DNA of 43,948 bases from Oscillospiraceae bacterium. Its GTDB lineage: Bacteria; Bacillota; Clostridia; Oscillospirales; CAG-272. The notes under the pieces were generated by a model. The model ran no database searches. It saw only the letters and a list, made by a program, of their open reading frames with translations, and was not told where the DNA came from. Positions within the stretch are counted from its first letter, which is position 1. The number at the start of each line of letters is the position of its first letter. Shown one piece after another: positions 7,963-16,218 of the stretch. The stretch lies in the NCBI GenBank assembly GCA_015063395.1, contig SVUF01000003.1, forward strand, positions 1 through 43,948, read 5' to 3'. The position numbers and the translations under genes are program-made.

Positions 7963-8394
7963 TCAAGACAGCTTTTTATAAAGCGTCACCGTTGTTCCCG
8001 AGCCCACCTTTGACTTTACAGTCATTTTATCCATGAAGCTTTCCATTATTGCAAATCCCATGCCGCCTCTTTCACCGCTTTCATCAGTGGTATAAAGAGG
8101 CTCCTTGCATTTCTCGATATCCTCAATTCCGCATCCTCTATCCTTTATCTTCAGAACAACAGTGCGGTCGGTATAATATTTGACGCTTATGTATATGGTC
8201 CCCTCGGCATTCCTATACCCGTGGACAATGGCATTTGTCACTGCCTCCGAAAGAGCGGTCCTTATGTCCGCAAGCTCGGGGATTGTCGGATCAAGAGCTG
8301 TAATGAACGCGCAAACCGATGTTCTTGAAAATCTTTCATTTTCGGATTTTGACATGATCTTCATGCTGAATTCATTCTGAAGCTTTCTTTTCAT
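7963..8394 (-). CDS. spoIIAB: Anti-sigma F factor (kinase) SpoIIAB
   Basis: The protein has 143 residues from the ATG at 8394 (MKRKLQNEFSMKI), which follows AAAGGAG and aligns with SpoIIAB starts. The ORF-track start at 8427 lies deep inside spoIIAA. It is a GHKL ATPase/kinase with an N box in SEAVTNAIVHGY, D-R-G-C-G-I as the G1 box, and GGMGFAIM as the G2 box. It binds SigF and phosphorylates SpoIIAA. The gene overlaps the end of spoIIAA by 23 nt, implying translational coupling. Confidence 0.95.
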   Translation of the reverse strand: MKRKLQNEFSMKIMSKSENERFSRTSVCAFITALDPTIPELADIRTALSEAVTNAIVHGYRNAEGTIYISVKYYTDRTVVLKIKDRGCGIEDIEKCKEPLYTTDESGERGGMGFAIMESFMDKMTVKSKVGSGTTVTLYKKLS

Positions 8395-8776
8395 TTTCTG
8401 CTGTACTCCTTTCCTTATAGGAAACATTTTTTACCTTTAATACACTTCCTACAGGCTTTGCACTCTGTATCTTTATAAACTTGTCCACCCCGGAAAGCTT
8501 TAAGATCTTCATGATCTCCCCTGTTGGATCCTTGATTATCAAGGTTGAACCCATATCCTTGATCTTTGTATACCTGCCAAGTATCAATCCAAGCCCCGAG
8601 CTGTCCATAAAATCTATACCCGAAAGATCAAGAAATACCCTTGGGGCTCTGTAAAAAAACACATCTCTGTCAATCATTTCTCTGATCTTGCCCGCACTGT
8701 GATGGTCCACTTCTCCCCTTATTTTCACCAACAAGTCTTCACCGCAAAGCTCACTGTAAACCTCGGCTTCCTTCAT
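8372..8776 (-). CDS. spoIIAA: Anti-anti-sigma factor SpoIIAA
   Basis: The 134-residue STAS-domain protein has the phosphorylation motif DSSGLGLILGRY (serine near residue 59). Dephosphorylated SpoIIAA releases SigF from SpoIIAB. It is the first gene of the spoIIA operon. The family is usually about 115 residues, so the C-terminal tail (SYKERSTAENEKKASE) is slightly long; it is the part that overlaps spoIIAB. The ATG follows AAAAGGAGG. I could not find a convincing SigH promoter (RNAGGAWWW and RNNGAATWW) in the AT-rich spacer 8777-8942. Confidence 0.95.
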   Translation of the reverse strand: MKEAEVYSELCGEDLLVKIRGEVDHHSAGKIREMIDRDVFFYRAPRVFLDLSGIDFMDSSGLGLILGRYTKIKDMGSTLIIKDPTGEIMKILKLSGVDKFIKIQSAKPVGSVLKVKNVSYKERSTAENEKKASE

Positions 8777-8884
8777 TGCCCGTCCTCCTTTTATTACTTA
8801 TTAATATGTCATTTCAATGATATCCATATCATAATCAAAAAATTGTCGATATGAGTTGATATTTTTATTTGTTTAAAATAACTC

Positions 8885-8913
8885 TTGAATTTATTATTTT
8901 TTTGTTATATAAT
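8885..8913 (+). promoter_or_regulatory. SigA-type promoter of the PHP gene
   Basis: A TTGAAT, a 17-bp T-rich spacer and a consensus TATAAT lie 29 bp before the PHP-protein start. Confidence 0.7.
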
Positions 8914-8942
8914 GTATTGGAATGATTATGAGGTAACATATT

Positions 8943-9794
8943 ATGATTAATGAAGAAAAAATTATTGACTTACACACACACTCTTCCTTTTCAGACGGTT
9001 CAATGACCCCCGAGGAGCTTTTGTGCCATGCTCATGAAAAAGGCATTTCCGCCATAGCCCTTACTGACCACGACACCGTTTCGGGAATTAAAGATGCATC
9101 AGTTGCCGCCTTGAAATACGGCGTTGAGCTTGTACCCGGAGTTGAGATTTCTTCGGAATCCGTATCACAGGTTCACGTTTTAGGTTTATTCATCAACACC
9201 GAGTCCCAAGCCCTTCTTGATCTTTTCAAATCACAGCAGGAAGAAAGACTCATTTCCAACAAAAAATACATTTCAGTTCTTGCAGAGCATGGATTTCCGA
9301 TCACCGAGGAGGAGGTCAAAAGGGTTGCTCCCCACGGAGGCGTTGGACGTGCCCATTATGCCAAGATCATGATGGATCACGGCTGGGTATCATCTGTTGC
9401 CGAGGCTTTTGACAAATATCTGGGCGTGGGCATGTCCTGTTATGTTAAACGAATGGTAATTACTCCCGAGGAAGCAATTGAGTGTATACACAAGGCGGGA
9501 GGACTTGCTTTTTTTGCCCATCCTTACCAAACCAAGCTTGACTACAAGGGTATCTACGACCTTGCAAAGCACCTTAAGAACTGCGGACTTGACGGAATTG
9601 AAGGCTATTACAGTGAATATTCCCCCGAAATGCACAAAACCTTTATGGACATGGCAGATGATCTTTCCCTTCTTGTTTCAGGGGGAAGCGACTACCACGC
9701 CCTTATGAAGCCCCACCTTGAGATCGGTGTCGGCAGAGGAAACCTGAAGGTGCCTTATTCGGTGCTTGAAAAAATCAAAGCTGCGTTGAAATAA
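8943..9794 (+). CDS. PHP-domain phosphoesterase (YciV/RNase AM-like)
   Basis: The 283-residue protein opens IIDLHTHSSFSDGSMTPEELL and has TDHDTVSGI, the metal-binding motifs of the PHP superfamily. VPGVEISSE, FFAHPYQ and SGGSDYHA supply the later metal ligands. This layout fits the YciV/TrpH group, which hydrolyses 3',5'-nucleoside bisphosphates or the 5' ends of short RNAs. The exact substrate cannot be read here. The start follows GAGG. No terminator is seen before copA, 45 bp downstream. Confidence 0.88.
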   Translation: MINEEKIIDLHTHSSFSDGSMTPEELLCHAHEKGISAIALTDHDTVSGIKDASVAALKYGVELVPGVEISSESVSQVHVLGLFINTESQALLDLFKSQQEERLISNKKYISVLAEHGFPITEEEVKRVAPHGGVGRAHYAKIMMDHGWVSSVAEAFDKYLGVGMSCYVKRMVITPEEAIECIHKAGGLAFFAHPYQTKLDYKGIYDLAKHLKNCGLDGIEGYYSEYSPEMHKTFMDMADDLSLLVSGGSDYHALMKPHLEIGVGRGNLKVPYSVLEKIKAALK

Positions 9795-9839
9795 ATATAA
9801 TCAGTATATAATTGCAATACGAAAGAAAGGAATTATCGT

Positions 9840-12350
9840 TTGAAAAAAGAAAAATTCAGAATCGGCGGTATGACCTGCGCCGCCTGCGTCTCATCAGTTG
9901 AAAAGGCAGTCTCCTCCCTTAAAGGTGTCACAAAAGCAAGTGTAAGCCTTATGACCAACTGTCTTGATATCGAATATGACGAAGGTCTTCTCACTCCTCG
10001 TGATATTATCAAGGCAGTAAAAAATAAGGGATATACCGCTGAAGAATATGACTCAAGAAAAAGAGATGACTCCACGGAAAGTGCCGACAAAATGAAGCTG
10101 CGGCTTATTGTTTCCCTTGTTTTTCTCTTCCCTCTTATGTACATTGCCATGGGCAGTATGGCAGGACTTCCTTTGCCCAAGGCTTTAACCCAAAATTTCG
10201 CCCTTTTCGGAGCATTACAGTTTATTCTCTGCGCTCCTGTTGTAATTATAAACTATAAGTTTTTCACCGTAGGCTTCAAAAGACTTATAAAGCTTGATCC
10301 AAACATGGATTCCCTTATAGCCACAGGCTCGGGAGCTTCCATTTTATATTCAGCCTATGCCTACTATAAAATTCTGACATCATCAACTCATGATTATCAT
10401 TTATACATTGATTCAGCCGCAATGATCCTCACCCTCATAACCTTGGGTAAATTTCTTGAGGCAAGAGCAAGACGCAAGACCTCGGGGGCATTACACAATA
10501 TTGCCAGTCTTGCTCCCGAATTTGCAACCGTCCTTAGAAACGGCGAGGAGCTGAATATCCCCACAGCTGACATCATGATCGGTGACACGGTCATTATGCG
10601 TCCCGGGCAAAACCTTCCCGCTGACGGAGTGATCACAAAAGGACACGCCTCCCTTAACGTTTCCGTCATCACCGGCGAAAGCCTTCCTGTTGATCTGTCA
10701 GTCGGAGACCTTGTAAGCGCAGGAACAACCAATCTTAATTCCTCCTTTGAATTCAAGGTAACCGAAAAGGGCGAGATGACCACCCTTGGAAAAATGATCG
10801 CATTAGTAGAAGACGCAGCCGCTTCAAAGGCACCAATCGCACGGCTTGCCGACAAGGTGGCATCGATCTTTGTTCCAACAGTTATCGGAATTGCTTTTAT
10901 AACCTCAATTATTTGGTTTTTTATAACGTCAAACCTTGAAACCGCACTTTCCGTTGGTATAACAGTGCTTGTAATCGCCTGCCCCTGCTCTCTCGGTCTT
11001 GCAACTCCAACTGCCATAATGGCAGGTACGGGACGCGGCGCCGAATTTGGAGTGCTTTTCCGTTCAGCCGAGGCGCTTGAAACACTTGGCAAGTCGGACT
11101 GTGTCATTCTTGACAAAACAGGTACAATTACAAGCGGCGTTCTTACAGTTAATCACGTTATTCCGCAAAGCGATTCTCTCACCGAAGATCATATAATTCC
11201 TAAAAAAGAGAAAAGTGAACAGCTTCTTGCCATCTCCGCCGCCTTGGAATCCCGTTCCGAGCATCCAATCGCCAGAGCCATTTGCAAAAATGCAGAGGAA
11301 CTTGGGCTTAAACTTCCGGAGATCAACAGTGAAATCACTGCCATGCCCGGTTACGGAATCAAAGGAACTATCAATTCTGACGAATACGTCATCGGAAACA
11401 GCGCAATATGCAAAAATATTCAAATTCCCGCAGAGACACAGAAAATAATAAACACTCTCGAAGCATCGGGAAGTACCGTTGTGAGAATTACCAAAAACAA
11501 TGAATTTATAGGCTTTATCGCTCTTTCAGACCGAATTCGTACAGATAGCCCTGAGGCTATAAAATTCATGAAGGAAAACGGCATCACTCCAATTATGATC
11601 ACCGGTGATAACCAGGGAGCCGCCTCCGAGGTTGCGCGATCAGTCGGGATCACCTCCTTCACCGCAGAAGCTAAGCCCGATGACAAGGAGCTTGCTGTCA
11701 AAAAGCTGAAAACAGCGGGACACACTGTCGTAATGATCGGTGACGGAGTAAACGACGCTCCTGCCCTTGCCTGTGCTGACATTGGAGTTGCCATCGGATC
11801 AGGAACCGATATAGCCATTGAAAACTCCGATGTTGTCCTCATTGGAGGACGTCTTGGGGATTTCTGCAACGCATTGACAGTCTCAAAAAAGACCATGCAG
11901 ATCATCCGCCAAAATCTTTTCTGGGCATTTTTCTACAATAGCATTGGAATCCTTCTTGCAACCTTCAATCTTGCAAGTCCCATGATCGCTTCTGCTGCCA
12001 TGAGCCTCAGCTCCCTGTGTGTTGTCTCAAACGCATTGAGACTTCGTAAAATCAAGCTCGAAAAAGTATCAGCAGAGGTAAATCACGCGGCAAGCCCTCA
12101 ACACAAAAACGCTATTAATAATAATATAAAGGAGATATCCACAATGAAAAAAGAAATCGTTATTGACGGAATGATGTGCATGCACTGCTCAGGCAGAGTT
12201 GAAAAGGCTCTCAATGCCATTGACGGTGTTGAAGCAAAGGTCGATCTTGAAAAGAAGACCGCTTATGTCACCTGCCCCGACACACTTGATACCGCAGTAC
12301 TCACAAAAACCGTAACTGATGCAGGATATACGGTTATAAGCATCAACTGA
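9840..12350 (+). CDS. copA: Cu(I)-exporting P1B-type ATPase with N- and C-terminal HMA domains
   Basis: The 836-residue protein starts at TTG after GAAAGAAAGG. The order is: an HMA domain with GMTCAAC (Cys13, Cys16); membrane helices; the actuator with TGES; the transport motif C381-P-C383; the phosphorylation motif DKTGT (Asp425); MITGDN and GDGVNDAPAL; a last helix pair with FFYN and M-S-L-S-S. CPC with these late-helix residues is typical of Cu(I) exporters. After the last helix a linker of about 50 residues leads to a second HMA domain (GMMCMHC, Cys780 and Cys783) that looks like a whole CopZ chaperone. No CsoR or CopY box was recognised upstream. It may be transcribed from the PHP promoter. 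Confidence 0.93.
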   Translation: MKKEKFRIGGMTCAACVSSVEKAVSSLKGVTKASVSLMTNCLDIEYDEGLLTPRDIIKAVKNKGYTAEEYDSRKRDDSTESADKMKLRLIVSLVFLFPLMYIAMGSMAGLPLPKALTQNFALFGALQFILCAPVVIINYKFFTVGFKRLIKLDPNMDSLIATGSGASILYSAYAYYKILTSSTHDYHLYIDSAAMILTLITLGKFLEARARRKTSGALHNIASLAPEFATVLRNGEELNIPTADIMIGDTVIMRPGQNLPADGVITKGHASLNVSVITGESLPVDLSVGDLVSAGTTNLNSSFEFKVTEKGEMTTLGKMIALVEDAAASKAPIARLADKVASIFVPTVIGIAFITSIIWFFITSNLETALSVGITVLVIACPCSLGLATPTAIMAGTGRGAEFGVLFRSAEALETLGKSDCVILDKTGTITSGVLTVNHVIPQSDSLTEDHIIPKKEKSEQLLAISAALESRSEHPIARAICKNAEELGLKLPEINSEITAMPGYGIKGTINSDEYVIGNSAICKNIQIPAETQKIINTLEASGSTVVRITKNNEFIGFIALSDRIRTDSPEAIKFMKENGITPIMITGDNQGAASEVARSVGITSFTAEAKPDDKELAVKKLKTAGHTVVMIGDGVNDAPALACADIGVAIGSGTDIAIENSDVVLIGGRLGDFCNALTVSKKTMQIIRQNLFWAFFYNSIGILLATFNLASPMIASAAMSLSSLCVVSNALRLRKIKLEKVSAEVNHAASPQHKNAINNNIKEISTMKKEIVIDGMMCMHCSGRVEKALNAIDGVEAKVDLEKKTAYVTCPDTLDTAVLTKTVTDAGYTVISIN
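12144..12350 (+). CDS. Candidate internally initiated CopZ-like copper chaperone
   Basis: This is in frame inside copA. The ATG at codon 769 sits 7 nt after AAAGGAG (12128-12134), a near-perfect ribosome binding site. Translation from it would give a free 68-residue protein, MKKEIVIDGMMCMHCSGRV..., the size and pattern of CopZ (MxCxxC copper site). The two codons encoding Lys-Glu make up the Shine-Dalgarno core, so the site could be chance, a relic of a former copA-copZ gene pair, or a working second start. The first two residues repeat the KKE that opens the full protein. Confidence 0.4.
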   Translation: MKKEIVIDGMMCMHCSGRVEKALNAIDGVEAKVDLEKKTAYVTCPDTLDTAVLTKTVTDAGYTVISIN

Positions 12351-12828
12351 GTATTTTGTAATCCACAAGTCCAAAAAGCTCTGTTTTCCCAAGCTTTATA
12401 CGGGGAGTATCCTGTGATTTTTCAATCAAACAGACTGTCTTTTCTTTCCACAGAAAATACGGTCTGTTTTTTCTTTTCGGCATGCCCAAATGCATATAGA
12501 GAGGCACTATATTGCCCATTTTATCAAGAGTTATGGGTATATATTCAAACAATACAAGCTCATTGCCTTCAAATCCACCCATTAGAATCACAAAGGAAAA
12601 ACACTCACCATCAGCAAAGGTTACATGAAAATCTCCGTATGCCCTGCCCCTTTTTCGCTTTATCAGCCTTTCTGTGATTCTTTTTCCAAAGGCATTTTCA
12701 AAGTAAAACGCCACATCTCCTTGAAGCTCATCAATTACCGTCTGTATTTTTTCGTTCTCCACAATCGGATATTCGATCTCATATCCGATTCCATTTCCAA
12801 ATCCCAATACTGTATTTTTCGTAAACAA
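12343..12828 (-). CDS. Hypothetical protein, unknown family
   Basis: The 161-residue protein shows no signal peptide, membrane span or motif I recognise. It is rich in aromatic and basic residues, with a central RGRAYGDFHVTFADGE segment and a late NIVPLYMHLGMPKRKN run. It starts at TTG after AAGGGGTG, a ribosome binding site that lies within one arm of the terminator hairpin at 12835-12864. Translation may therefore depend on whether that hairpin forms. Its 3' end overlaps the 3' end of copA by 8 bp on the opposite strand. It lies downstream of the CPBP-like gene. Confidence 0.6.
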   Translation of the reverse strand: MFTKNTVLGFGNGIGYEIEYPIVENEKIQTVIDELQGDVAFYFENAFGKRITERLIKRKRGRAYGDFHVTFADGECFSFVILMGGFEGNELVLFEYIPITLDKMGNIVPLYMHLGMPKRKNRPYFLWKEKTVCLIEKSQDTPRIKLGKTELFGLVDYKILS

Positions 12829-12864
12829 AAAATCACCCCTTACGCCAATATATGCGCAAGGGGT
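12826..12864 (-). terminator. Terminator of the CPBP-like gene
   Basis: On the minus strand ACCCCTTGCGC pairs with GCGTAAGGGGT (one mismatch) around an 8-nt loop, followed by GATTTTTTG. The T-tract overlaps the TTG start of the downstream unknown gene. Confidence 0.75.
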
Positions 12865-12878
12865 ATTTTATGCCCAAA

Positions 12879-13691
12879 TTACAGGGTTATTACAAGACAT
12901 CCCACAAGAAGCATGATCACCGTCATAATCACGATCACCGCAGCCTCAATGTAAGTGGTCTTTCTGTCAAAGTATTTTTTATAAAAAGTATAGCAAATTC
13001 CAAAGGATATGGCAGAAAAGATCATCAACATACCAATAATATTGGAAAGACCGATATTTTGAGCTCCCGCGCCCTCTCCTGAAATCGCTCCAAGCACCAT
13101 CATTATAAATACAGGTGAAATCACCGCGAACATATACCTGTATTTATTAGAGATCACTCCAATCGCCGTCAAAGCAATATTCAAAAGGAACACCGTCACA
13201 ACAATTCTTATATCCAAAAAAAGCAATGAAAAGCTCAAAGAGGTTATCATCATGGCAGTTTTCTTTTTGAAAATATTGGAGAAGCAATCATATATTACCC
13301 CTCTGAAAAAAAGCTCATATCCAATTGCCGACATAAATACAGCCGCCCATAAAACAGGATTTCCAAGCCCCTCCCAAAGGAAAGCTATATCGTATCCAAG
13401 CCCGCTTACAGTGACAAGATAGTCCCCCAAAAAGATCAACGGAATTGCCAAAAGAAGCCACGCCGAAAAAATGAAGGAGCAATATGTCACTTTACCCTTA
13501 TATCCGAGCTTCTTTTCTTTATCTTCAAATTGCGGCACCTTACAGATCAGCGAAAAAACTGTCATTACCACCGATGTTCCTATAAAAAACCAGAGCTCAT
13601 AAAAATCAAAGAGCCTTGACACAAGCAACAGTGACATGGATAAAATATAAATGATCAGTGCGCTGTAGAGTTTCTTTTTATTGGTGTTCAT
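12879..13691 (-). CDS. CPBP-family membrane protein (Abi-like), degenerate motif
   Basis: The 270-residue protein has about eight hydrophobic segments. The family's first motif (EExxxR) appears as YELFFRGVIYDCF, with the first glutamate replaced by Tyr. The second motif (FxxxH) is not intact: FSLLFLDI stands where FALLH would be expected. CPBP proteins are membrane-embedded glutamic peptidases or scaffolds; loss of these residues suggests a non-catalytic member. The start follows AGAGG. The gene comes straight after the rplA terminator and has its own terminator. Confidence 0.65.
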   Translation of the reverse strand: MNTNKKKLYSALIIYILSMSLLLVSRLFDFYELWFFIGTSVVMTVFSLICKVPQFEDKEKKLGYKGKVTYCSFIFSAWLLLAIPLIFLGDYLVTVSGLGYDIAFLWEGLGNPVLWAAVFMSAIGYELFFRGVIYDCFSNIFKKKTAMMITSLSFSLLFLDIRIVVTVFLLNIALTAIGVISNKYRYMFAVISPVFIMMVLGAISGEGAGAQNIGLSNIIGMLMIFSAISFGICYTFYKKYFDRKTTYIEAAVIVIMTVIMLLVGCLVITL

Positions 13692-13707
13692 TATTAATCC
13701 TCTTATT

Positions 13708-13751
13708 CTAAAAAGAAACGACCTGCCCTGAGGACAAGTCGTTGTTTCTTT
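13708..13751 (-). terminator. Terminator of the rpmG-secE-nusG-rplK-rplA operon
   Basis: On the minus strand AAAGAAAC and ACGAC pair with GTCGTTTCTTT, with an inner GTCC/GGGC pairing, followed by TT. The hairpin starts immediately after the rplA stop. Confidence 0.8.
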
Positions 13752-13756
13752 AAATA

Positions 13757-14455
13757 TTAGCCAAGCTTTGCTGTATTAACCTTGATTCCGGGGCCCATTG
13801 TAGAAGCAACAACACAGCTCTTGATGTACTGTCCCTTTGCTGCAGCGGGCTTTGCCTTGATGATGGCAGTGAGAAGTGTTGTGAAGTTTTCACCAAGCTT
13901 CTCAGCTCCGAAGGAAGCCTTACCGATGGGGCAGTGGATGATGTTTGTCTTTGTGTTGTCAAGACGGTACTCAATCTTACCTGCCTTAACTTCCTTGATT
14001 GCCCTTGCTACGTCAGGAGATACTGTTCCTGCCTTGGGGTTAGGCATAAGTCCCTTAGGTCCGAGGATCTTACCGAGACGTCCGAGCATACCCATCATGT
14101 CAGGAGAAGCGATGATTACGTCGAATTCGAACCAGTTTTCCTTCTGAATTCTTTCGATGTATTCCTCTGCGCCTGCATAATCTGCACCTGCGTCGAGAGC
14201 CTGCTGAACCTTGTCGCCCTTTGTGATACAAAGAACTCTGATGGTCTTACCTGTACCGTTGGGAAGAACTACTGCTCCTCTTACCTGCTGGTCAGCATGA
14301 CGTGAGTCAACGCCGAGACGTACGTGTACCTCGATTGTTTCGTCAAACTTAGCCTTTGCTGTCTGGCAAACCAGTGCAAGAGCCTCGTTCTGCTCATATA
14401 CCTTTGTTTTATCAACAAGCTTTGCGCTGTCAAGATATTTCTTTCCCTTTTTCAT
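13757..14455 (-). CDS. rplA: 50S ribosomal protein L1
   Basis: The 232-residue protein opens [20 protein letters not shown] and has the L1 signatures [34 protein letters not shown] and [17 protein letters not shown]1 forms the stalk on 23S rRNA and in many bacteria represses its own operon by binding the mRNA. It is normally followed by rplJ-rplL; here a strong terminator follows directly, so rplJL must lie elsewhere or in another unit. Confidence 0.97.
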   Translation of the reverse strand: MKKGKKYLDSAKLVDKTKVYEQNEALALVCQTAKAKFDETIEVHVRLGVDSRHADQQVRGAVVLPNGTGKTIRVLCITKGDKVQQALDAGADYAGAEEYIERIQKENWFEFDVIIASPDMMGMLGRLGKILGPKGLMPNPKAGTVSPDVARAIKEVKAGKIEYRLDNTKTNIIHCPIGKASFGAEKLGENFTTLLTAIIKAKPAAAKGQYIKSCVVASTMGPGIKVNTAKLG

Positions 14456-14471
14456 CTCTCAATACCCCCTA

Positions 14472-14897
14472 TTATTCTTCAACAGTGATACCCATGCTGC
14501 GTGCTGTTCCCGCAACCATGCTCATTGCTGCTTCGAGTGATGCTGCGTTAAGGTCGGGCATCTTCATCTCAGCGATTTCCTTAACCTGTGCCTTTGTAAG
14601 CTTACCAACCTTTGTCTTGTTGGGCTTTGCAGATGCAGACTGAAGTCCGAGCGCCTTCTTTATAAGAACAGGTGCAGGAGGAGTCTTTGTGATGAATGTG
14701 AATGAACGGTCAGCATATACTGTGATTACTACAGGAATTACAAGACCGATCTGTGACTTTGTTCTTTCGTTAAAATCCTTTGTGAAGTTAGGAATTGAAA
14801 CTCCATACTGTCCAAGTGCAGGACCTACAGGGGGAGCAGGAGTTGCTTTACCTGCGGGAAGCTGAAGTTTAATATAACCTTGAATTTTCTTAGCCAT
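14472..14897 (-). CDS. rplK: 50S ribosomal protein L11
   Basis: The 141-residue protein of standard length has a [28 protein letters not shown]-terminal region, split here only for reference, and [13 protein letters not shown]. The C-terminus ends [17 protein letters not shown], the RNA-binding domain. L11 sits at the GTPase-associated centre. The ATG follows TTGGAGG. A structured spacer of about 90 nt separates it from nusG. Confidence 0.97.
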   Translation of the reverse strand: MAKKIQGYIKLQLPAGKATPAPPVGPALGQYGVSIPNFTKDFNERTKSQIGLVIPVVITVYADRSFTFITKTPPAPVLIKKALGLQSASAKPNKTKVGKLTKAQVKEIAEMKMPDLNAASLEAAMSMVAGTARSMGITVEE

Positions 14898-14912
14898 TTT
14901 ATTACCTCCAAT

Positions 14913-14976
14913 GTGGTTAATTTTGCGAGGGAATCAATATTTTCCCCCTCCCACAAGTGCGTTTTTGCTCACGCAC
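14913..14976 (-). promoter_or_regulatory. Structured nusG-rplK spacer, candidate r-protein mRNA site
   Basis: On the minus strand there are two hairpins: GTGCG/CGCAC and GAGGG/CCCTC. The second is bracketed by GTGG and CCAC just before the rplK ribosome binding site. The 90-nt spacer is longer than the other gaps in this operon. By analogy with L1 or L11 operon feedback it may be a translational control site. The structure is seen; the function is inferred. Confidence 0.35.
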
Positions 14977-14989
14977 GAGAGCATTTAAT

Positions 14990-15520
14990 TTAATATGTGA
15001 TTTTTTCGACGTCTGTTGCGTCAACTTCGAGGGGTGTGGGTCTTCCAAGCATGGAAACCATTACAACCACTCTCTTCTTATCATCCGATATGGACGCTAC
15101 TACGCCCTGGTGATCGGTTGATATGATCTTAACTTCGTCTCCAACCTCAAATGAAAGAGATACTACCTTGGTCTCAATTCCCATAGCCTCAACCTCTTTG
15201 TCTGTGAGGGGGACGGGCTTTGACCCGGGACCAACAAATCCTGTAACACCTGTAATGTTTCTTACAACGTGCCATGTTGCATCGCTCATTTCCATTTTTA
15301 CAAGTACGTAGCAGGGGAAGATCTTTTCTTCCTTTTCCTTCTCAACTCCTCCGCCGACTTCTACTGTTGTCATAAGGGGAATTCTTACTTCGAAAATGAC
15401 GTTCTGCAATCCTCTGTTTTCAATCATCTTTTCAAGATTGGTCTTGACTTTGTTCTCGTACCCTGAATATGTGTGTACAACATACCAACGGGGACCGAGG
15501 TTTTCAAAATTATCTGCCAT
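14990..15520 (-). CDS. nusG: Transcription termination/antitermination factor NusG
   Basis: The 176-residue protein has the NGN domain opening RWYVVHTYSGYENKVKTNLE, with FPCYVLVKMEM and ITGVTGFVG, and a C-terminal KOW domain (FEVGDEVKIISTDHQGVVASI). It binds RNA polymerase and couples to ribosomal protein S10 or Rho. It lies between secE and rplK as usual. The ATG follows AAAGGG. Confidence 0.97.
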   Translation of the reverse strand: MADNFENLGPRWYVVHTYSGYENKVKTNLEKMIENRGLQNVIFEVRIPLMTTVEVGGGVEKEKEEKIFPCYVLVKMEMSDATWHVVRNITGVTGFVGPGSKPVPLTDKEVEAMGIETKVVSLSFEVGDEVKIISTDHQGVVASISDDKKRVVVMVSMLGRPTPLEVDATDVEKITY

Positions 15521-15541
15521 AACTCTACCCTTTCAAGGAGA

Positions 15542-15850
15542 TCAATACAGATCTATGATGTGTGTGATAAGCCAGTTGAAGCCCATATCAAACAAACCAA
15601 ATGCTACACCAACAATTACAAGAACCACTAATACAAGCAATGAGTTTTTGGTTGTTGCTGTTTTTCCTGCCCAAGTTACCTTGCTCAACTCGCTCTTGCT
15701 GCCTTTGAAAAGCTTAACAAGCTTGCTGAACCAGCCTTCCTTCTTTACCTTGGCAGGTTTAACTTCTTTTGCTTCGGGCTTTTCATTGCCCTTTTTGCTT
15801 TCCGCAACCTCAGAAGTCAGTTCGCTTTCTTTTTTCTTGTTCTCAGCCAT
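15542..15850 (-). CDS. secE: Preprotein translocase subunit SecE
   Basis: The 102-residue protein has a long charged N-terminal part (Lys/Glu-rich, about 55 residues). Next is the SecE motif FKGSKSELSKVTWAGK and one C-terminal membrane helix (LLVLVVLVIVGVAFGLFDMG). SecE clamps SecY in the membrane. Position between rpmG and nusG confirms the call. The N-terminal extension is longer than in minimal SecE proteins but is common in Clostridia. Confidence 0.95.
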   Translation of the reverse strand: MAENKKKESELTSEVAESKKGNEKPEAKEVKPAKVKKEGWFSKLVKLFKGSKSELSKVTWAGKTATTKNSLLVLVVLVIVGVAFGLFDMGFNWLITHIIDLY

Positions 15851-15861
15851 AACTTTTCTCC

Positions 15862-16011
15862 TTACTTAGATTCCTTATGAAGAGTGTGCTTACGACAAAA
15901 ACGGCAATACTTGTTCATTTCAAGTCTGTCGGGGTCGTTTTTCTTGTTCTTCTTGGTCTCGTAGTTGCGCTGTTTGCACTCGCTGCAAACCATTGTGATT
16001 TTGACTCTCAT
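15862..16011 (-). CDS. rpmG: 50S ribosomal protein L33
   Basis: The protein has 49 residues from the ATG at 16011 ([19 protein letters not shown]), which follows GGAGG; the track's start at 16077 adds 22 residues foreign to L33. CSEC and CRFC form the zinc-binding site. It is the first gene of the rpmG-secE-nusG-rplK-rplA operon, behind a consensus promoter. Confidence 0.96.
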   Translation of the reverse strand: MRVKITMVCSECKQRNYETKKNKKNDPDRLEMNKYCRFCRKHTLHKESK

Positions 16012-16121
16012 TTCGGCACCTCCTGATAAATTTGATCGTTTTTGACGACCATAGAATATTACCTCCCTCTTCGGCAATTATTTTGACATAAAAACAAAAC
16101 CCTCGCCGCAGAGGTAGATTG

Positions 16122-16150
16122 ATTCTATCACATTTCCACCTCTTTGTCAA
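16122..16150 (-). promoter_or_regulatory. SigA-type promoter of the rpmG-secE-nusG-rplKA operon
   Basis: On the minus strand there is a consensus TTGACA, a 17-bp spacer and TAGAAT preceded by TGTGA. The leader of about 105 nt contains a small CCTC/GAGG hairpin followed by GTTTTGTTTTT, which might be a weak attenuator. Confidence 0.85.
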
Positions 16151-16218
16151 GGGCTTTTTTGAATATTTTTCAGTTTTTTTCTTACTTTTTAAGCATTATC
16201 GGTAATATTTCTCCGATT

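Noticed and set aside
8777-8942. SigH promoter for the spoIIA operon
   Set aside because: Expected from family knowledge, but no sequence close to RNAGGAWWW with RNNGAATWW at proper spacing was found.
9785-9815. Separate promoter for copA
   Set aside because: TTGAAA and TATAAT are present but only about 15 bp apart and overlap the end of the PHP gene; not convincing.
10397-11905. Long minus-strand ORFs (239 and 161 codons) antisense to copA
   Set aside because: They lie wholly within the clear P-type ATPase frame and show only repetitive Ser/Ala/Ile composition.
16012-16121. tRNA gene ahead of secE, as in some bacteria
   Set aside because: No cloverleaf or TTCRA arm could be found in the leader.
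16198-16217. Possible terminator after the alpha-galactosidase
   Set aside because: Only a 5-bp ATCGG/CCGAT stem with a 10-nt loop and no adjacent U-tract on the minus strand.
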